This document shows, one piece after another, positions 1 through 8,202 of a DNA stretch of 64,000 bases. The translations under genes were made by a program, and so were the position numbers. A model generated the notes under the pieces. The model saw only the letters and a program-made list of their open reading frames with translations. It had not been told where the DNA came from and made no database searches. Source of the DNA: Chryseobacterium lactis (GTDB lineage Bacteria > Bacteroidota > Bacteroidia > Flavobacteriales > Weeksellaceae); NCBI RefSeq assembly GCF_003815875.1, contig NZ_CP033924.1, forward strand, positions 5,554,213 to 5,618,212, in the 5' to 3' direction. Every line of letters begins with the position of its first letter. The first letter of the stretch is position 1.

Positions 1-270
1 ATGTTTGAGAGTAAGTTTGAGCCGGGCCAGTTCTTTACGGATGAGGTTGGCCTGTTCGCTTTCCCTTGGGAGCTTCTCTAGCTCTTTTCTGAGCTCCCCG
101 ACCTGTGGAAAGGTCAAGAGCTGAAAATCCAACTGCTCAAACTGAGCTTTTAACGCTTGCAGTACCTGGTCGTGGGGAGTTACCTGAGGACGTGAGTTTA
201 ACAACTCCTCCATGTGGTTTGTAAAAGTAGCAGGATTGTTGAGGTCTTCAAATACAGGAGTGAGTTTCAT
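1..270 (-). CDS. Hypothetical island protein, C-terminus outside window
   Basis: An open reading frame starts at the ATG complementary to 268-270 and stays open for 90 codons to the window edge, so only the N-terminal part is visible. The peptide begins MKLTPVFEDLNNP and is charged, with heptad-like Leu/Glu/Lys spacing (QVGELRKELEKL, residues about 56-67) suggesting a helical or coiled-coil segment. I do not recognise the family. It lies 23 bp downstream of the helix-turn-helix gene on the same strand, so the two are probably co-transcribed as part of the integrated element. Confidence 0.6.
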   Translation of the reverse strand, partial: MKLTPVFEDLNNPATFTNHMEELLNSRPQVTPHDQVLQALKAQFEQLDFQLLTFPQVGELRKELEKLPRESEQANLIRKELARLKLTLKH

Positions 271-293
271 AAGGTATCTGTATATAATGGATT

Positions 294-578
294 TTACTTC
301 AGTCTGTTTTGGTTGATCAGCTCATCAATCTCATTTCTTTTGAAATAGACTCTGTTTCCAAGGCCATAGGCAATGAGAGTTCCTTCTTTTCTCCAGCGGT
401 GAAGGGTACTTAAGTCAATGGAGAGAATTTTGCAAACTTCCTGACGGCTCAGGTAGTGGGTAGGTTCTTTGGGTTGAAATTCCTGTTTGAGCTGCTCTTT
501 TAGCTCAGGAATGATTTCTTCTTTAATCTCTTTGATTAATTCCGATGGCGTAGTGGCTATAAACTGTATTGCACTCAT
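294..578 (-). CDS. Excisionase-like helix-turn-helix protein (MerR/HTH_17 type)
   Basis: A 94-residue protein. Residues about 43-92 contain the recognisable HTH_17 pattern: YLSRQEVCKILSIDLSTLHRW, then KEGTL.AYGLGNRVYFKRNEIDELI. That is a helix-turn-helix followed by a small beta wing and closing helix, as in Xis/MerR-like DNA-binding proteins. The first 40 residues form a Glu/Lys-rich helix. In Bacteroidota such proteins usually sit beside integrases of conjugative or mobilisable elements, where they act in excision or regulation; this one lies in the same accessory block as the tyrosine recombinase. Its upstream region carries a paired 12-bp direct repeat (635-667) that may be its own operator. 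The role is inferred from family and context. Confidence 0.75.
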   Translation of the reverse strand: MSAIQFIATTPSELIKEIKEEIIPELKEQLKQEFQPKEPTHYLSRQEVCKILSIDLSTLHRWRKEGTLIAYGLGNRVYFKRNEIDELINQNRLK

Positions 579-634
579 AATAAATTGTTTTTAATTGTTG
601 AGTACAAAATTGGAGTATTGCAAGGTGCAAGTGT

Positions 635-667
635 TATCCAGTTTTGGTAACAGTGTATCCAGTTTTG
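635..667. promoter_or_regulatory. Paired 12-bp direct repeat upstream of the HTH gene
   Basis: TATCCAGTTTTG occurs exactly at 635-646 and again at 656-667, a 21-bp period or two helical turns. It lies 57-89 bp upstream of the start of the helix-turn-helix gene. A further TTGCA / TGCAA pair sits just before it, near 618-630. The spacing on one face of the helix fits cooperative binding of a regulator, possibly the adjacent protein itself. Confidence 0.45.
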
Positions 668-702
668 ATGCTATAATATTGATCTTCAGCACGATATATC
701 TT

Positions 703-737
703 AAAAAAACATTCCCCGAAAATAAGCTTCGGGGAAT
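703..737 (-). terminator. Rho-independent terminator of the 326-aa gene
   Basis: The arms ATTCCCCGAA (711-720) and TTCGGGGAAT (728-737) form a perfect 10-bp stem with a 7-nt loop. Read on the minus strand, the stem is followed by a run of seven T (703-709). It lies 28 bp after the stop codon of the gene at 765-1745. Confidence 0.85.
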
Positions 738-764
738 AGAGTACATTCTACCTAAAAACAAAAA

Positions 765-1745
765 CTATTTTTCTAACTGTTGGGAGGAAGGGATTTTAAA
801 AAGATTCTGTTTATCATTACTAAACTTATTTTGGGTAAATAAGCACTGTCTGACACTTTCTAAGGGAGGCTGAAACTCTTCCTTGGTAAATTCAAAGTGA
901 TCTAAAATCATTTTTGCTGTTCCCTGTACATTGAGGCTGCCATTTTTACGCTGAGGTTCAATATACCCCTTATCCATAAGCTCCGTTAAAATATATCCCA
1001 AAGCCTGTAAACTGCCATTAACTTTTATTTTAGGTACATAAGAAATCTGCGGGGGCTGCTCTTCAGCATTTTTTTCTACATCTGCTTTTGCCCCGGATTT
1101 TACCCTATGGTAAATACTCCATTGAAAGGCCTTTAATGCTTTTAGTCTCCAATCAATGTACTCTGCTATCCTCACAATAGCAAAATTAAAATTTCGAAAT
1201 AGTGATTCACTAACCTCCTTACCATGCAAAGGCATATAAGCTTTTAAGAATGGAAGGGCTTTCTGATGAAGGCTATAATCAATCTGATACCCGAAAAATT
1301 CATCATATTTAATAATCTCTTCATTATTCATATAGTCATGCAATGTTTTATTTTCAGGAAAAATAGTATGAGTGGCTTTGAAATATTTATGTATTTTATC
1401 TACAATATGCCCGGCATATTGCATCATGGTAACTTTCTTCCACTCAAGCACATTTTGATTTTCATCCCAAAATACTTTTTTCTTCTTTCCGTCCTGATAT
1501 GCTGCAATAAATCTACACTCACTTTTTTCATGATAAGGGAAAATACAGTCAGTAAGGGTAATGGTAATATCAGGGATTAATTGATCCTGCGTGCAATCAT
1601 AATCTAAAAAGTAATGATATTGGCCTACCAGCTCTTTTAAAAAATCTACCTCATCGGAATCACCGTAATATCCAAACCACTTAGAGAGGTCTGTGGGGTA
1701 ATTCTTTTCAAATTCTTTATAACTTAAATAAAACGGGATTTCCAT
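765..1745 (-). CDS. Hypothetical island protein, possibly RteC-like
   Basis: A 326-residue soluble protein with no signal peptide or membrane segment. The N-terminal two thirds are rich in aromatic and charged residues. Residues about 245-300 (VNGSLQALGYILTELMDKGYI ... LNVQGTAKMILDHFEF) look like a small winged-helix-type tail. The order of elements, a helical body followed by a short domain that distinguishes presence or absence of a cue, recalls the RteC family that controls excision of Bacteroides conjugative transposons. I see no decisive motif, so this is a weak resemblance. The gene shares its strand with the downstream HTH gene but is separated from it by a clear terminator, so it forms its own transcription unit. 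Confidence 0.4.
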   Translation of the reverse strand: MEIPFYLSYKEFEKNYPTDLSKWFGYYGDSDEVDFLKELVGQYHYFLDYDCTQDQLIPDITITLTDCIFPYHEKSECRFIAAYQDGKKKKVFWDENQNVLEWKKVTMMQYAGHIVDKIHKYFKATHTIFPENKTLHDYMNNEEIIKYDEFFGYQIDYSLHQKALPFLKAYMPLHGKEVSESLFRNFNFAIVRIAEYIDWRLKALKAFQWSIYHRVKSGAKADVEKNAEEQPPQISYVPKIKVNGSLQALGYILTELMDKGYIEPQRKNGSLNVQGTAKMILDHFEFTKEEFQPPLESVRQCLFTQNKFSNDKQNLFKIPSSQQLEK

Positions 1746-2378
1746 AACTTGTGATTTGGAATGCTAAGGTATAAAGCAAATGCGTCAAAGTATGGCGCAT
1801 TATAATTTACTTGTATATCAATTTTCGAAGTCTAAAAAAATTTGGAAAATTGGAATGTTATTTTTTCCTTTCAATGAGATAGCTCTTAAAAAAAATGTTT
1901 TTTTGGAGAGTAACTTGAGTAACTCTGGTAACTTTTTTTATGAAAAATAATTTTGTTTTTTCTGCGACACATCCGGCACGTGCGACACAAGCAGAATCTT
2001 AAATAAGCATTAAATCGCTATATTGTAATGTTTTATGTTTTTTTATTTGCTTTGGGTCTCATAGATTTTAATATTTAGATCTATTTTTGATACATTCAAG
2101 CAATGTGAGTTTTTATGTCGTTAATATTTCTATTGTTGAGCTTATTCAAACGGTACTTCTTGAACTTCTACCTTATTTATATATTTTCAATACATATACG
2201 ATTGTAAACACAATGCTCTATTCATGGTGATAAGCTTTTGGAATAAATACAATCCAGAATCAATGCTCATAAATTTTGAAGTTAAGTCTATAGAGATTAG
2301 ACAATTTTGAACGATCTTATAAAATTTTGTTTTAAATTTAGATATTATATCAACGTATACAAAAGAAATTTTTGAGTT
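1746..2378. other. Gene-free island spacer with short direct-repeat arrays
   Basis: I find no convincing gene in these 633 bp. Two small arrays stand out. Three tandem 9-bp units, GTAACTTGA / GTAACTCTG / GTAACTTTT, lie at 1910-1936. Two copies of TGCGACACA lie at 1963-1971 and 1981-1989 in a locally GC-rich patch within very AT-rich DNA. These resemble protein-binding iterons or recombination accessory sites. The rest is AT-rich and probably carries the divergent promoters of the two flanking genes. Confidence 0.5.
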
Positions 2379-4022
2379 ATGAAACTACCTATTGAATTAG
2401 GAGATAAGTATATAAACACAGTCCTTTCTAACTTTTCCTTAGAAAATCTTTCGGGTGAAAAATGGAAATGGATAGAAGATTTTGAAAATTATGCTATTTC
2501 AAATTACGGACGGATAAAAAGCTTGGAACGATGGGTTGCAACTCCCAACGGAGGAATGCAAAAACTATCAGATAGAATTTTAAAACCACAAGCCTTCAGA
2601 TATTTTAACAAATATCTAAATACTCATTTTTATAATGTGAGATGTAACCTCTGTGTTGAAGGGAAAATATATGGAAAATCAGTAGCTCGTTTGGTCTACT
2701 ATCATTTTGTTGAAAAATTTGACATGGACGATCTTTCATTTCGTATGTCTTTTAAAGATGATAATCGATTTAATGTACATTTTAGCAATCTAGAGAAGTT
2801 AACTGCCAATAAGGTACGTAGTAAAGCACTGAACAAAGGCAGAGGAAAGAAGGGGAATTATCAGCAGACAGTGAGCCAATACACAGTTGAAGGTGATTTT
2901 GTAGCTACCTATGAAAATATTTATGCAGCAAGTGAAAGTCTCGGAATCTCTCCCCCTCATATTTTAGCTGTCATTAATAGAAAAAGGACTACTGCAGGAA
3001 AATTTCGATGGTTTGCCAAAGATTATACACTTACTAAAGAAGATTTTATACCGGAAACTAAAAGTAAACCTGAAAAGGCCCTCAATATAAGACTTTGGAA
3101 AAGACTCGGACAGCCGCCAATTGATGAAAATAATCCTCCAGCCTGTATGAATTTATTGCTCAAAACTCTTCCTGGTGAAAGTTGGCAGCCACTTCCCAAT
3201 CTTGAACAATATTTTGAGATTTCAAATAAAGGGAGAGTAAAACGATTAAACAGCTGGACACAAAATAGAAATAAAACTTTTTGGAAAGAACATATCATCT
3301 CGCTCTTTGTTCACAGGTCTGATAGTGAAAAATATTTTCTTTACACTAAGTTAAGTTGTAATGGAAAAAGCTATACTATAGCAATTACCCGAATGCTTTA
3401 TTATTGTTTTATTGAAAAATTTGATCTCAAAAATAGGAATCTGGTAATTGTAAACGGAAATGATTCACAATGGGATATCGATATTTTGAAACTCTCCTTA
3501 CAGTCCATTAATGATATACTTACAGAAAGAAATAAAACCAAGATCAGAAAAATACTTAATTCAAAAAAAGTATTCAACGATTCTCTCTGGGAGAAACTGA
3601 ATAGGCCCCGGATTAATATGAAAAATCCACCTGCTATTTTGGATCTATCTCTAAGAGATTTACCAGATGAATATTGGAAACCATTACCTGGTTTTGGCGG
3701 TAAATATGTTATTTCCAATAAAGGAAGGATAAAACGATTAAGCGGATGGACCGTTGGCACTCATTTCTATGAAGAAGATCAGATTCTCTCTCTCTGCTTA
3801 AAGAAAGCTGAGTCCCCCTATCTTTATTTTCGGCTGCACGCCAAGGAAGATATAAACCCAAAAGTGCTTACACGAATTCTTTATTTTTGTTTTGTTGAAG
3901 AATTTGACCTAAATAACAGAACGTTGCGGATAGTTAATGAAAATGAAAGCTTATTGGATATAGATCTATCTAAACTTTCATTACGCTTTATTACAAATGC
4001 ATTTAATAAAAAGGAAAAATAA
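2379..4022 (+). CDS. Protein with three NUMOD4/HNH-like units and one NUMOD1
   Basis: A 547-residue protein built from three diverged repeats. NUMOD4-type DNA-binding motifs (W.....F..Y.ISN.GR.K.L) are visible at about residues 29-51, 269-293 and 433-457. Each is followed by a segment matching the backbone of homing-endonuclease HNH domains (RLVYYHFVEKFDM, RMLYYCFIEKFDL, RILYFCFVEEFDL). A NUMOD1-like segment (VSQYTVEGDFVATYENIYAAS) is at about 165-212. The His and Asn residues expected for HNH catalysis (H-R-L-V and V-N-H-K-D/N) are replaced in all three, for example MSFKDDNR instead of an NHKDGN-like loop. Sequence therefore suggests DNA binding rather than cleavage. It is convergent with the adjacent integrase gene and 55 bp from its stop. 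Units two and three share a linker (LW..L..P.I...NPPA), so they probably arose by internal duplication. Confidence 0.75.
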   Translation: MKLPIELGDKYINTVLSNFSLENLSGEKWKWIEDFENYAISNYGRIKSLERWVATPNGGMQKLSDRILKPQAFRYFNKYLNTHFYNVRCNLCVEGKIYGKSVARLVYYHFVEKFDMDDLSFRMSFKDDNRFNVHFSNLEKLTANKVRSKALNKGRGKKGNYQQTVSQYTVEGDFVATYENIYAASESLGISPPHILAVINRKRTTAGKFRWFAKDYTLTKEDFIPETKSKPEKALNIRLWKRLGQPPIDENNPPACMNLLLKTLPGESWQPLPNLEQYFEISNKGRVKRLNSWTQNRNKTFWKEHIISLFVHRSDSEKYFLYTKLSCNGKSYTIAITRMLYYCFIEKFDLKNRNLVIVNGNDSQWDIDILKLSLQSINDILTERNKTKIRKILNSKKVFNDSLWEKLNRPRINMKNPPAILDLSLRDLPDEYWKPLPGFGGKYVISNKGRIKRLSGWTVGTHFYEEDQILSLCLKKAESPYLYFRLHAKEDINPKVLTRILYFCFVEEFDLNNRTLRIVNENESLLDIDLSKLSLRFITNAFNKKEK

Positions 4023-4077
4023 GATCCAAGCCTCCAAAAAAGATAGTATTCAAATGATTTGGCCTAGTAATAGATGA

Positions 4078-5373
4078 TTATAAAGCCTGCCTGTTTTGAT
4101 TTTTTATTTCCCTGAATGTTTTTGCCGTATTTAAAGCGTGGTCGGATGAGGTTTTACCGATGTATTGTAGAAAGGTCGTTTCTGTCTTGTGTCCTGTAAT
4201 AGCCATGATTTGGGGTGTGGTAAATCTTTTATCTCCATAAAAATTAGTAGCAAAGCTTCTTCTGCAAATATGGCTGCTTACCAGATTGTATTTTGCCGTT
4301 TCTCTGATTTCGTTTCTTTTTAATTCATCATTATAAATCCTGCCTTTCATGAGTTGATGGATTCCTGAGAGTTCACATACTTTTTTAATATGCTCATTAA
4401 AGAGGGTGGCATTGCTATTGAGGGTTGATCCTCTGAATAAAGGAGGAAAACCTCCATCATATTTTTGTAGAATATGCTCCACCTCATCATGGATGGGAAT
4501 ACTCACGTGTTTGCCTGTCTTGATTTGGATCAAATCTATAAACATGAAACTCTCACCATCAGAATCCGTCTTCTTGAAAATCTTTGTTTTTTTCATATCC
4601 AATAGATCACTCACACGCTGGCCTGTATAACAACCAATCAGAAGCCAGTCCCGGGCATGGAGTAAATCTTCCCCTATAATTTGTGCCTTTTTAATTCTTG
4701 ATATTTCCTCAAAACTTAAAAATACTTTTATCGAGGGAACTTCTTCAATGATCAATCCACTAATCTGAGGATGAATAGTTTTTCCATTTCCCCGAGCATC
4801 ATATAATATCGTTTTGAAATTCTTTAAGATTCTATTCGAGGTAGATTCCATACACCTTAAATCATCCATGATCCAGTTCTTAAACTCAAACATCACTCTT
4901 TTGTCTATCTCAGAAAATACATAATTCTTTTTTTGAAACTTTTGAAAACGTGAAAATTTATCCTCAAGTGTTACATAATGAGCATCAGTCGTCTTTTTGG
5001 ATTTGGCCAATTGGCGAAGCTCATTATAACCCCTCATATAATTGACCACAATATTATCATCCGTTTTTATATCCACTCTTGAAAAAAAGGTAGTTATTTT
5101 CTTTTTAAGCCAATGGCTATCAAATAAAACACCAGCGGCAAAATCCTGATTATATTCCTTCAGTACAAAGTTTTTTAAATCATTTAAATCAGATACCAGG
5201 TTTTTATTCTCTGGATTATTTTGTTTGGGTAGAGAGGTTTTATCGCTCCAATCTATAGAGTTAATCTGTAAACCTGTGGCATTACGCATTTTCAGGGACT
5301 TTGAAACGGATAATTGCATCTGAATAACGCTGTTCTTTGTTTTTGATCGTAAGTAATAAGTAACCGTTGCCAT
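4078..5373 (-). CDS. Tyrosine recombinase / site-specific integrase
   Basis: A 431-residue integrase of the Bacteroidota phage-integrase type. An N-terminal arm-type DNA-binding domain (about 1-75) precedes a SAM-like core-binding domain (about 105-215) and the catalytic domain. The catalytic set is complete: R253 (TGQRVSD), K285 (QIKTGK), H368-x-x-R371 (SHICRRSF), H395 (TGHK) and Y404 (FLQY). I start it at the ATG at 5371-5373 rather than 63 codons upstream. A good Bacteroidota promoter (5397-5428) lies inside the longer frame, and MATVTYYLR is the usual start of this family. It marks one end of the accessory block and probably moves it; the other end is outside the window. Confidence 0.93.
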   Translation of the reverse strand: MATVTYYLRSKTKNSVIQMQLSVSKSLKMRNATGLQINSIDWSDKTSLPKQNNPENKNLVSDLNDLKNFVLKEYNQDFAAGVLFDSHWLKKKITTFFSRVDIKTDDNIVVNYMRGYNELRQLAKSKKTTDAHYVTLEDKFSRFQKFQKKNYVFSEIDKRVMFEFKNWIMDDLRCMESTSNRILKNFKTILYDARGNGKTIHPQISGLIIEEVPSIKVFLSFEEISRIKKAQIIGEDLLHARDWLLIGCYTGQRVSDLLDMKKTKIFKKTDSDGESFMFIDLIQIKTGKHVSIPIHDEVEHILQKYDGGFPPLFRGSTLNSNATLFNEHIKKVCELSGIHQLMKGRIYNDELKRNEIRETAKYNLVSSHICRRSFATNFYGDKRFTTPQIMAITGHKTETTFLQYIGKTSSDHALNTAKTFREIKNQNRQAL

Positions 5374-5396
5374 CTGTTTATATATTAAGGTATAAA

Positions 5397-5438
5397 CAAA
5401 TATACAAAACTGATATATTGTGTCAAAATTTGTGTCAA
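5397..5438 (-). promoter_or_regulatory. Integrase promoter with overlapping direct repeat
   Basis: On the minus strand, TTTTG (5424-5428) and TATATTTG (5397-5404) form a -33/-7 pair separated by 19 nt, matching the Bacteroidota TTG-N(17-23)-TAnnTTTG pattern. Two copies of TTGTGTCAA (5418-5426 and 5430-5438, 12-bp period) overlap the -33 box, placed where a repressor or excisionase could act. The promoter position fixes the integrase start at 5373. Confidence 0.65.
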
Positions 5439-5764
5439 TATTTTTACATATCAATGGAACTATATAAAATATATTGCAATGGAAAATAAAACGAAAAACA
5501 CTATATATGTACTGTATATACAAATTCGAGCTCAATTTCACTATCATTACAGAAAATAGCATATTGCATACTTGTAGTTCCTACGGAAATCAAAGATTCG
5601 ACGAAGTCAATGACAATGTTTGTATGTATCATGTATTTTGTGACGCCAACTTGTTTTGTCATTTCGTAGAAATCTAAGTATCATTTTGGTTGGATAGGAT
5701 TAATCAATAATTACAACTTTCTTAAAATGAATATTAGTCTTCGATTGTTCCAAAACTTCTGGTT
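5439..5764. other. Junction between integrase and core gene; possible attachment region
   Basis: This 326-bp stretch has no supported gene. It contains an imperfect inverted repeat, CTACGGAAAT (near 5581) against ATTTCGTAG (near 5660). No tRNA 3' end is recognisable. Because the recombinase is transcribed away from it and ordinary chromosomal genes begin at 5765, this is the most likely place for the element's attachment site. I cannot define the core sequence without the other end. Confidence 0.35.
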
Positions 5765-8107
5765 TTAATTCGCCCGGTTTTTCTCATCGAACTTCACATT
5801 ACGCTCCGTTCCTTTTATTTTTTTATTTCCGAAAGTATAAGTAGCCGACACCGTAAGTCTTCTTGCATCATAATAGTTGTTGAAAGAATGAGTTCCCGTC
5901 GTATAAAAGATTTGCCCCCTGCTCCTCGATTGTTTAAAAATATCAGATACCAGCACATTGATCTGAAGACTTTTTTCCATAAGATTTAGCTTCAGCCCGG
6001 AAGTTACATTTCCGGTATACTCCCAGTGTATCATTTCAAAATTAGACGGTAAACGGAACCAGTAGTTAAGCACAAACTGAATTGTTTTGCTTTTGTTGAG
6101 GGAAAGATTGTTCTGAAAATCAAAATCAAACCCATTTCCTTTTCTGGAAGCAGCATCTGTTGCAAATACTTTTGTTTCCATATATGAAAGATCTGCAGAA
6201 TAATTGGCTTCCCAGCGTTTGAAGAATGTATCAGAATAATTCAGGGTAAGTCCAACACTGTTCTGATTAAAGAAATTAGCGAAAGTACTGATCCTGTTTT
6301 CTCCGCTAAGGTTTACAATCTGGCTGAATCCATCCAAGGTTCTCTGGAAATAAGCTGAAGCAGATAATTTTCCTTTATATACATAGGAAAGTTCAAAATT
6401 ATGGTTAATAGAAGGCTTCAGGAAGGGATTTCCTGTAAAATAAGAATTGATATTGATATACCACCGGTATGGATTGATGGCACGGAACCCGGGTCTGTTG
6501 ATCCTTTTTGAATACGTAAGACTGAATGTATTACTTTCATTACTTTTATAAGAGACATAAGCCGTTGGAAAGAACTTCCCGTAGGAATTTTCCGATTGTT
6601 GCCCCGAAGTCAGAGAATTTCCTGTGACCGTAGCATATTCGTACCGTAATCCTGCCTTGGCAGACCATTTTTCATTGAAAGACTTCTCAAAACTGATATA
6701 AGCGGCATAATTTTTTTCATTGTACTTAAATGCATTACTTTTTTCAGGATCGGTGATATAATTCCCATCGGTGAAATTTTTATAGGATATTTCTGAATTA
6801 TTATCAAAATTGGTAAACTTCACCCCTGCTTCTGTCTTTGCCCATTGATAAGGCAAGGTCAAATCAGCCTGCCCTGAATAAATTTTATAATCTACCATAG
6901 AAGGTGATTTTACCGTAAACTGATCTCCGGAATTTTCCGTTGTCATAAAATCAATTGTCGTCTTGGGAACGTTAGAAAAATAATTTCCGGTGATGCTCAA
7001 TTTATTGTCTTGTTTTCCAAATTTAAGATCATAATAAGCACTGATCGTTTGCTGAACACTCCTACCCCTGTGCTCAGCTGAAGTCAGTAAGGTATTGGTA
7101 TAATTTCCATTCTGAAAATAATCTGAAGTATTCACAATATCCATATTAGAATGCCCGAATCCATAATCGTAAATAAATCCCATATTTGATCTGGAACTCA
7201 GTAAATAATCAACACTTACATTAGCGCCTAATCCGTCTCCAAAATCCCTTCTGTCGTCAGAACTTTTAAGACCGTCTGCTCCATCTATCCTGTAATTTTC
7301 GTAAGAATGCTTTTCATATTTATTTTGTCTCAATTTAATCGAGGAACGCAGCTTTTCATTCTGATAATTCACCGTTACACTGTTTGAAAATCCTGTATAA
7401 GTCTGCTGCTGGAGTGATGTTGTAAGACTTCCGCTCCATCCGAGATTCTGATTTTTCTTCAAAACAATATTGATGAGGCCACTGTTTCCCTGAGCTTCAT
7501 ATTTGGCGGGAGGTGTAGTGATTACTTCTATTTTTTCAATATTTTCGGATCGTAAACTTTTAAGATAGGTCACCAGTTCACTTCCAGATAGATTCAGTAT
7601 TCTTTCATTGATCATAATAGTGACGCCGCTTTTCCCTGCGATCGAAATTCCGGTATTGTCATCCACTTTAATCAGCGGTGTGGCAGCCATAGCCTCTGCA
7701 CCATCCATTCCCTGAGAGGCAACCGAATTAACGATATTGAAAACCAATCGGTCAGCTTTTCTTTCAATCAGTTTTTTTCTGGCAGTGAGCGTTACGCCTT
7801 CAATTTGTTTTTCCTTTTTATTCTCAATAGAAAAATCCTGTTTTACATCTCCATTGATTAACATATCAATAGTGGATATTTCTGAACCATCCTGTATCAG
7901 CTTAATATTGTAGTTTCCGTTTTCTAAAACTTTCAGAGAGTAATTTCCGCTTTCATCAGAAATTGCGGTATGTTTTTTTTGATCTTTAACAGCTATTACC
8001 TCAACGTACGACAGCGTTTTTCCGGATTGAGTGATCTTACCCGTTAGCGTCTGGGAAAATGCCAGCATCGGTAACTGCAGCATTACAGCAAGTACAATTT
8101 TCTTCAT
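5765..8107 (-). CDS. Outer-membrane beta-barrel receptor (TonB-dependent receptor-like)
   Basis: A 780-residue protein with a signal peptide (MKKIVLAVMLQLPMLAFSQ). A carboxypeptidase-regulatory-like beta-sandwich follows at about 20-95 (TLTGKITQSGKTLSYVEVIAV). Next comes a plug-like domain at about 120-220 (GMDGAEAMAATPLIKVDDNTG, IEKIEVITTPPAKYEAQGNSG) and a long barrel region of alternating aromatic strands. This matches the OMP_b-brl_3 type of TonB-dependent receptor family in Flavobacteriia. The usual C-terminal aromatic ending is absent; the protein ends in a charged tail (EKNRAN). The substrate is unknown. It is divergent from the GH92 gene, with 95 bp between them, so glycan uptake is a possible but unproven link. 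Confidence 0.85.
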   Translation of the reverse strand: MKKIVLAVMLQLPMLAFSQTLTGKITQSGKTLSYVEVIAVKDQKKHTAISDESGNYSLKVLENGNYNIKLIQDGSEISTIDMLINGDVKQDFSIENKKEKQIEGVTLTARKKLIERKADRLVFNIVNSVASQGMDGAEAMAATPLIKVDDNTGISIAGKSGVTIMINERILNLSGSELVTYLKSLRSENIEKIEVITTPPAKYEAQGNSGLINIVLKKNQNLGWSGSLTTSLQQQTYTGFSNSVTVNYQNEKLRSSIKLRQNKYEKHSYENYRIDGADGLKSSDDRRDFGDGLGANVSVDYLLSSRSNMGFIYDYGFGHSNMDIVNTSDYFQNGNYTNTLLTSAEHRGRSVQQTISAYYDLKFGKQDNKLSITGNYFSNVPKTTIDFMTTENSGDQFTVKSPSMVDYKIYSGQADLTLPYQWAKTEAGVKFTNFDNNSEISYKNFTDGNYITDPEKSNAFKYNEKNYAAYISFEKSFNEKWSAKAGLRYEYATVTGNSLTSGQQSENSYGKFFPTAYVSYKSNESNTFSLTYSKRINRPGFRAINPYRWYININSYFTGNPFLKPSINHNFELSYVYKGKLSASAYFQRTLDGFSQIVNLSGENRISTFANFFNQNSVGLTLNYSDTFFKRWEANYSADLSYMETKVFATDAASRKGNGFDFDFQNNLSLNKSKTIQFVLNYWFRLPSNFEMIHWEYTGNVTSGLKLNLMEKSLQINVLVSDIFKQSRSRGQIFYTTGTHSFNNYYDARRLTVSATYTFGNKKIKGTERNVKFDEKNRAN

Positions 8108-8202
8108 TGATTCTACTAGTTTTTAATAAGACAAACCATCTCTGCCCTTTATTACATCTATTTTGTGGTTTTTCGATATATTAGCTTTTATAAAATTTAA
8201 AT

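Noticed and set aside
595..873. Plus-strand frame across the terminator near 720
   Set aside because: It runs through a strong terminator and the operator-like repeats, and overlaps the end of the real minus-strand gene.
5374..5562. N-terminal extension of the integrase frame, 63 codons upstream
   Set aside because: The extension is hydrophobic and AT-rich, and contains a consensus promoter at 5397-5428. MATVTYYLR at 5373 is the usual family start.
5563..5764. tRNA gene as integration site next to the integrase
   Set aside because: No cloverleaf or tRNA 3' end could be read on either strand.
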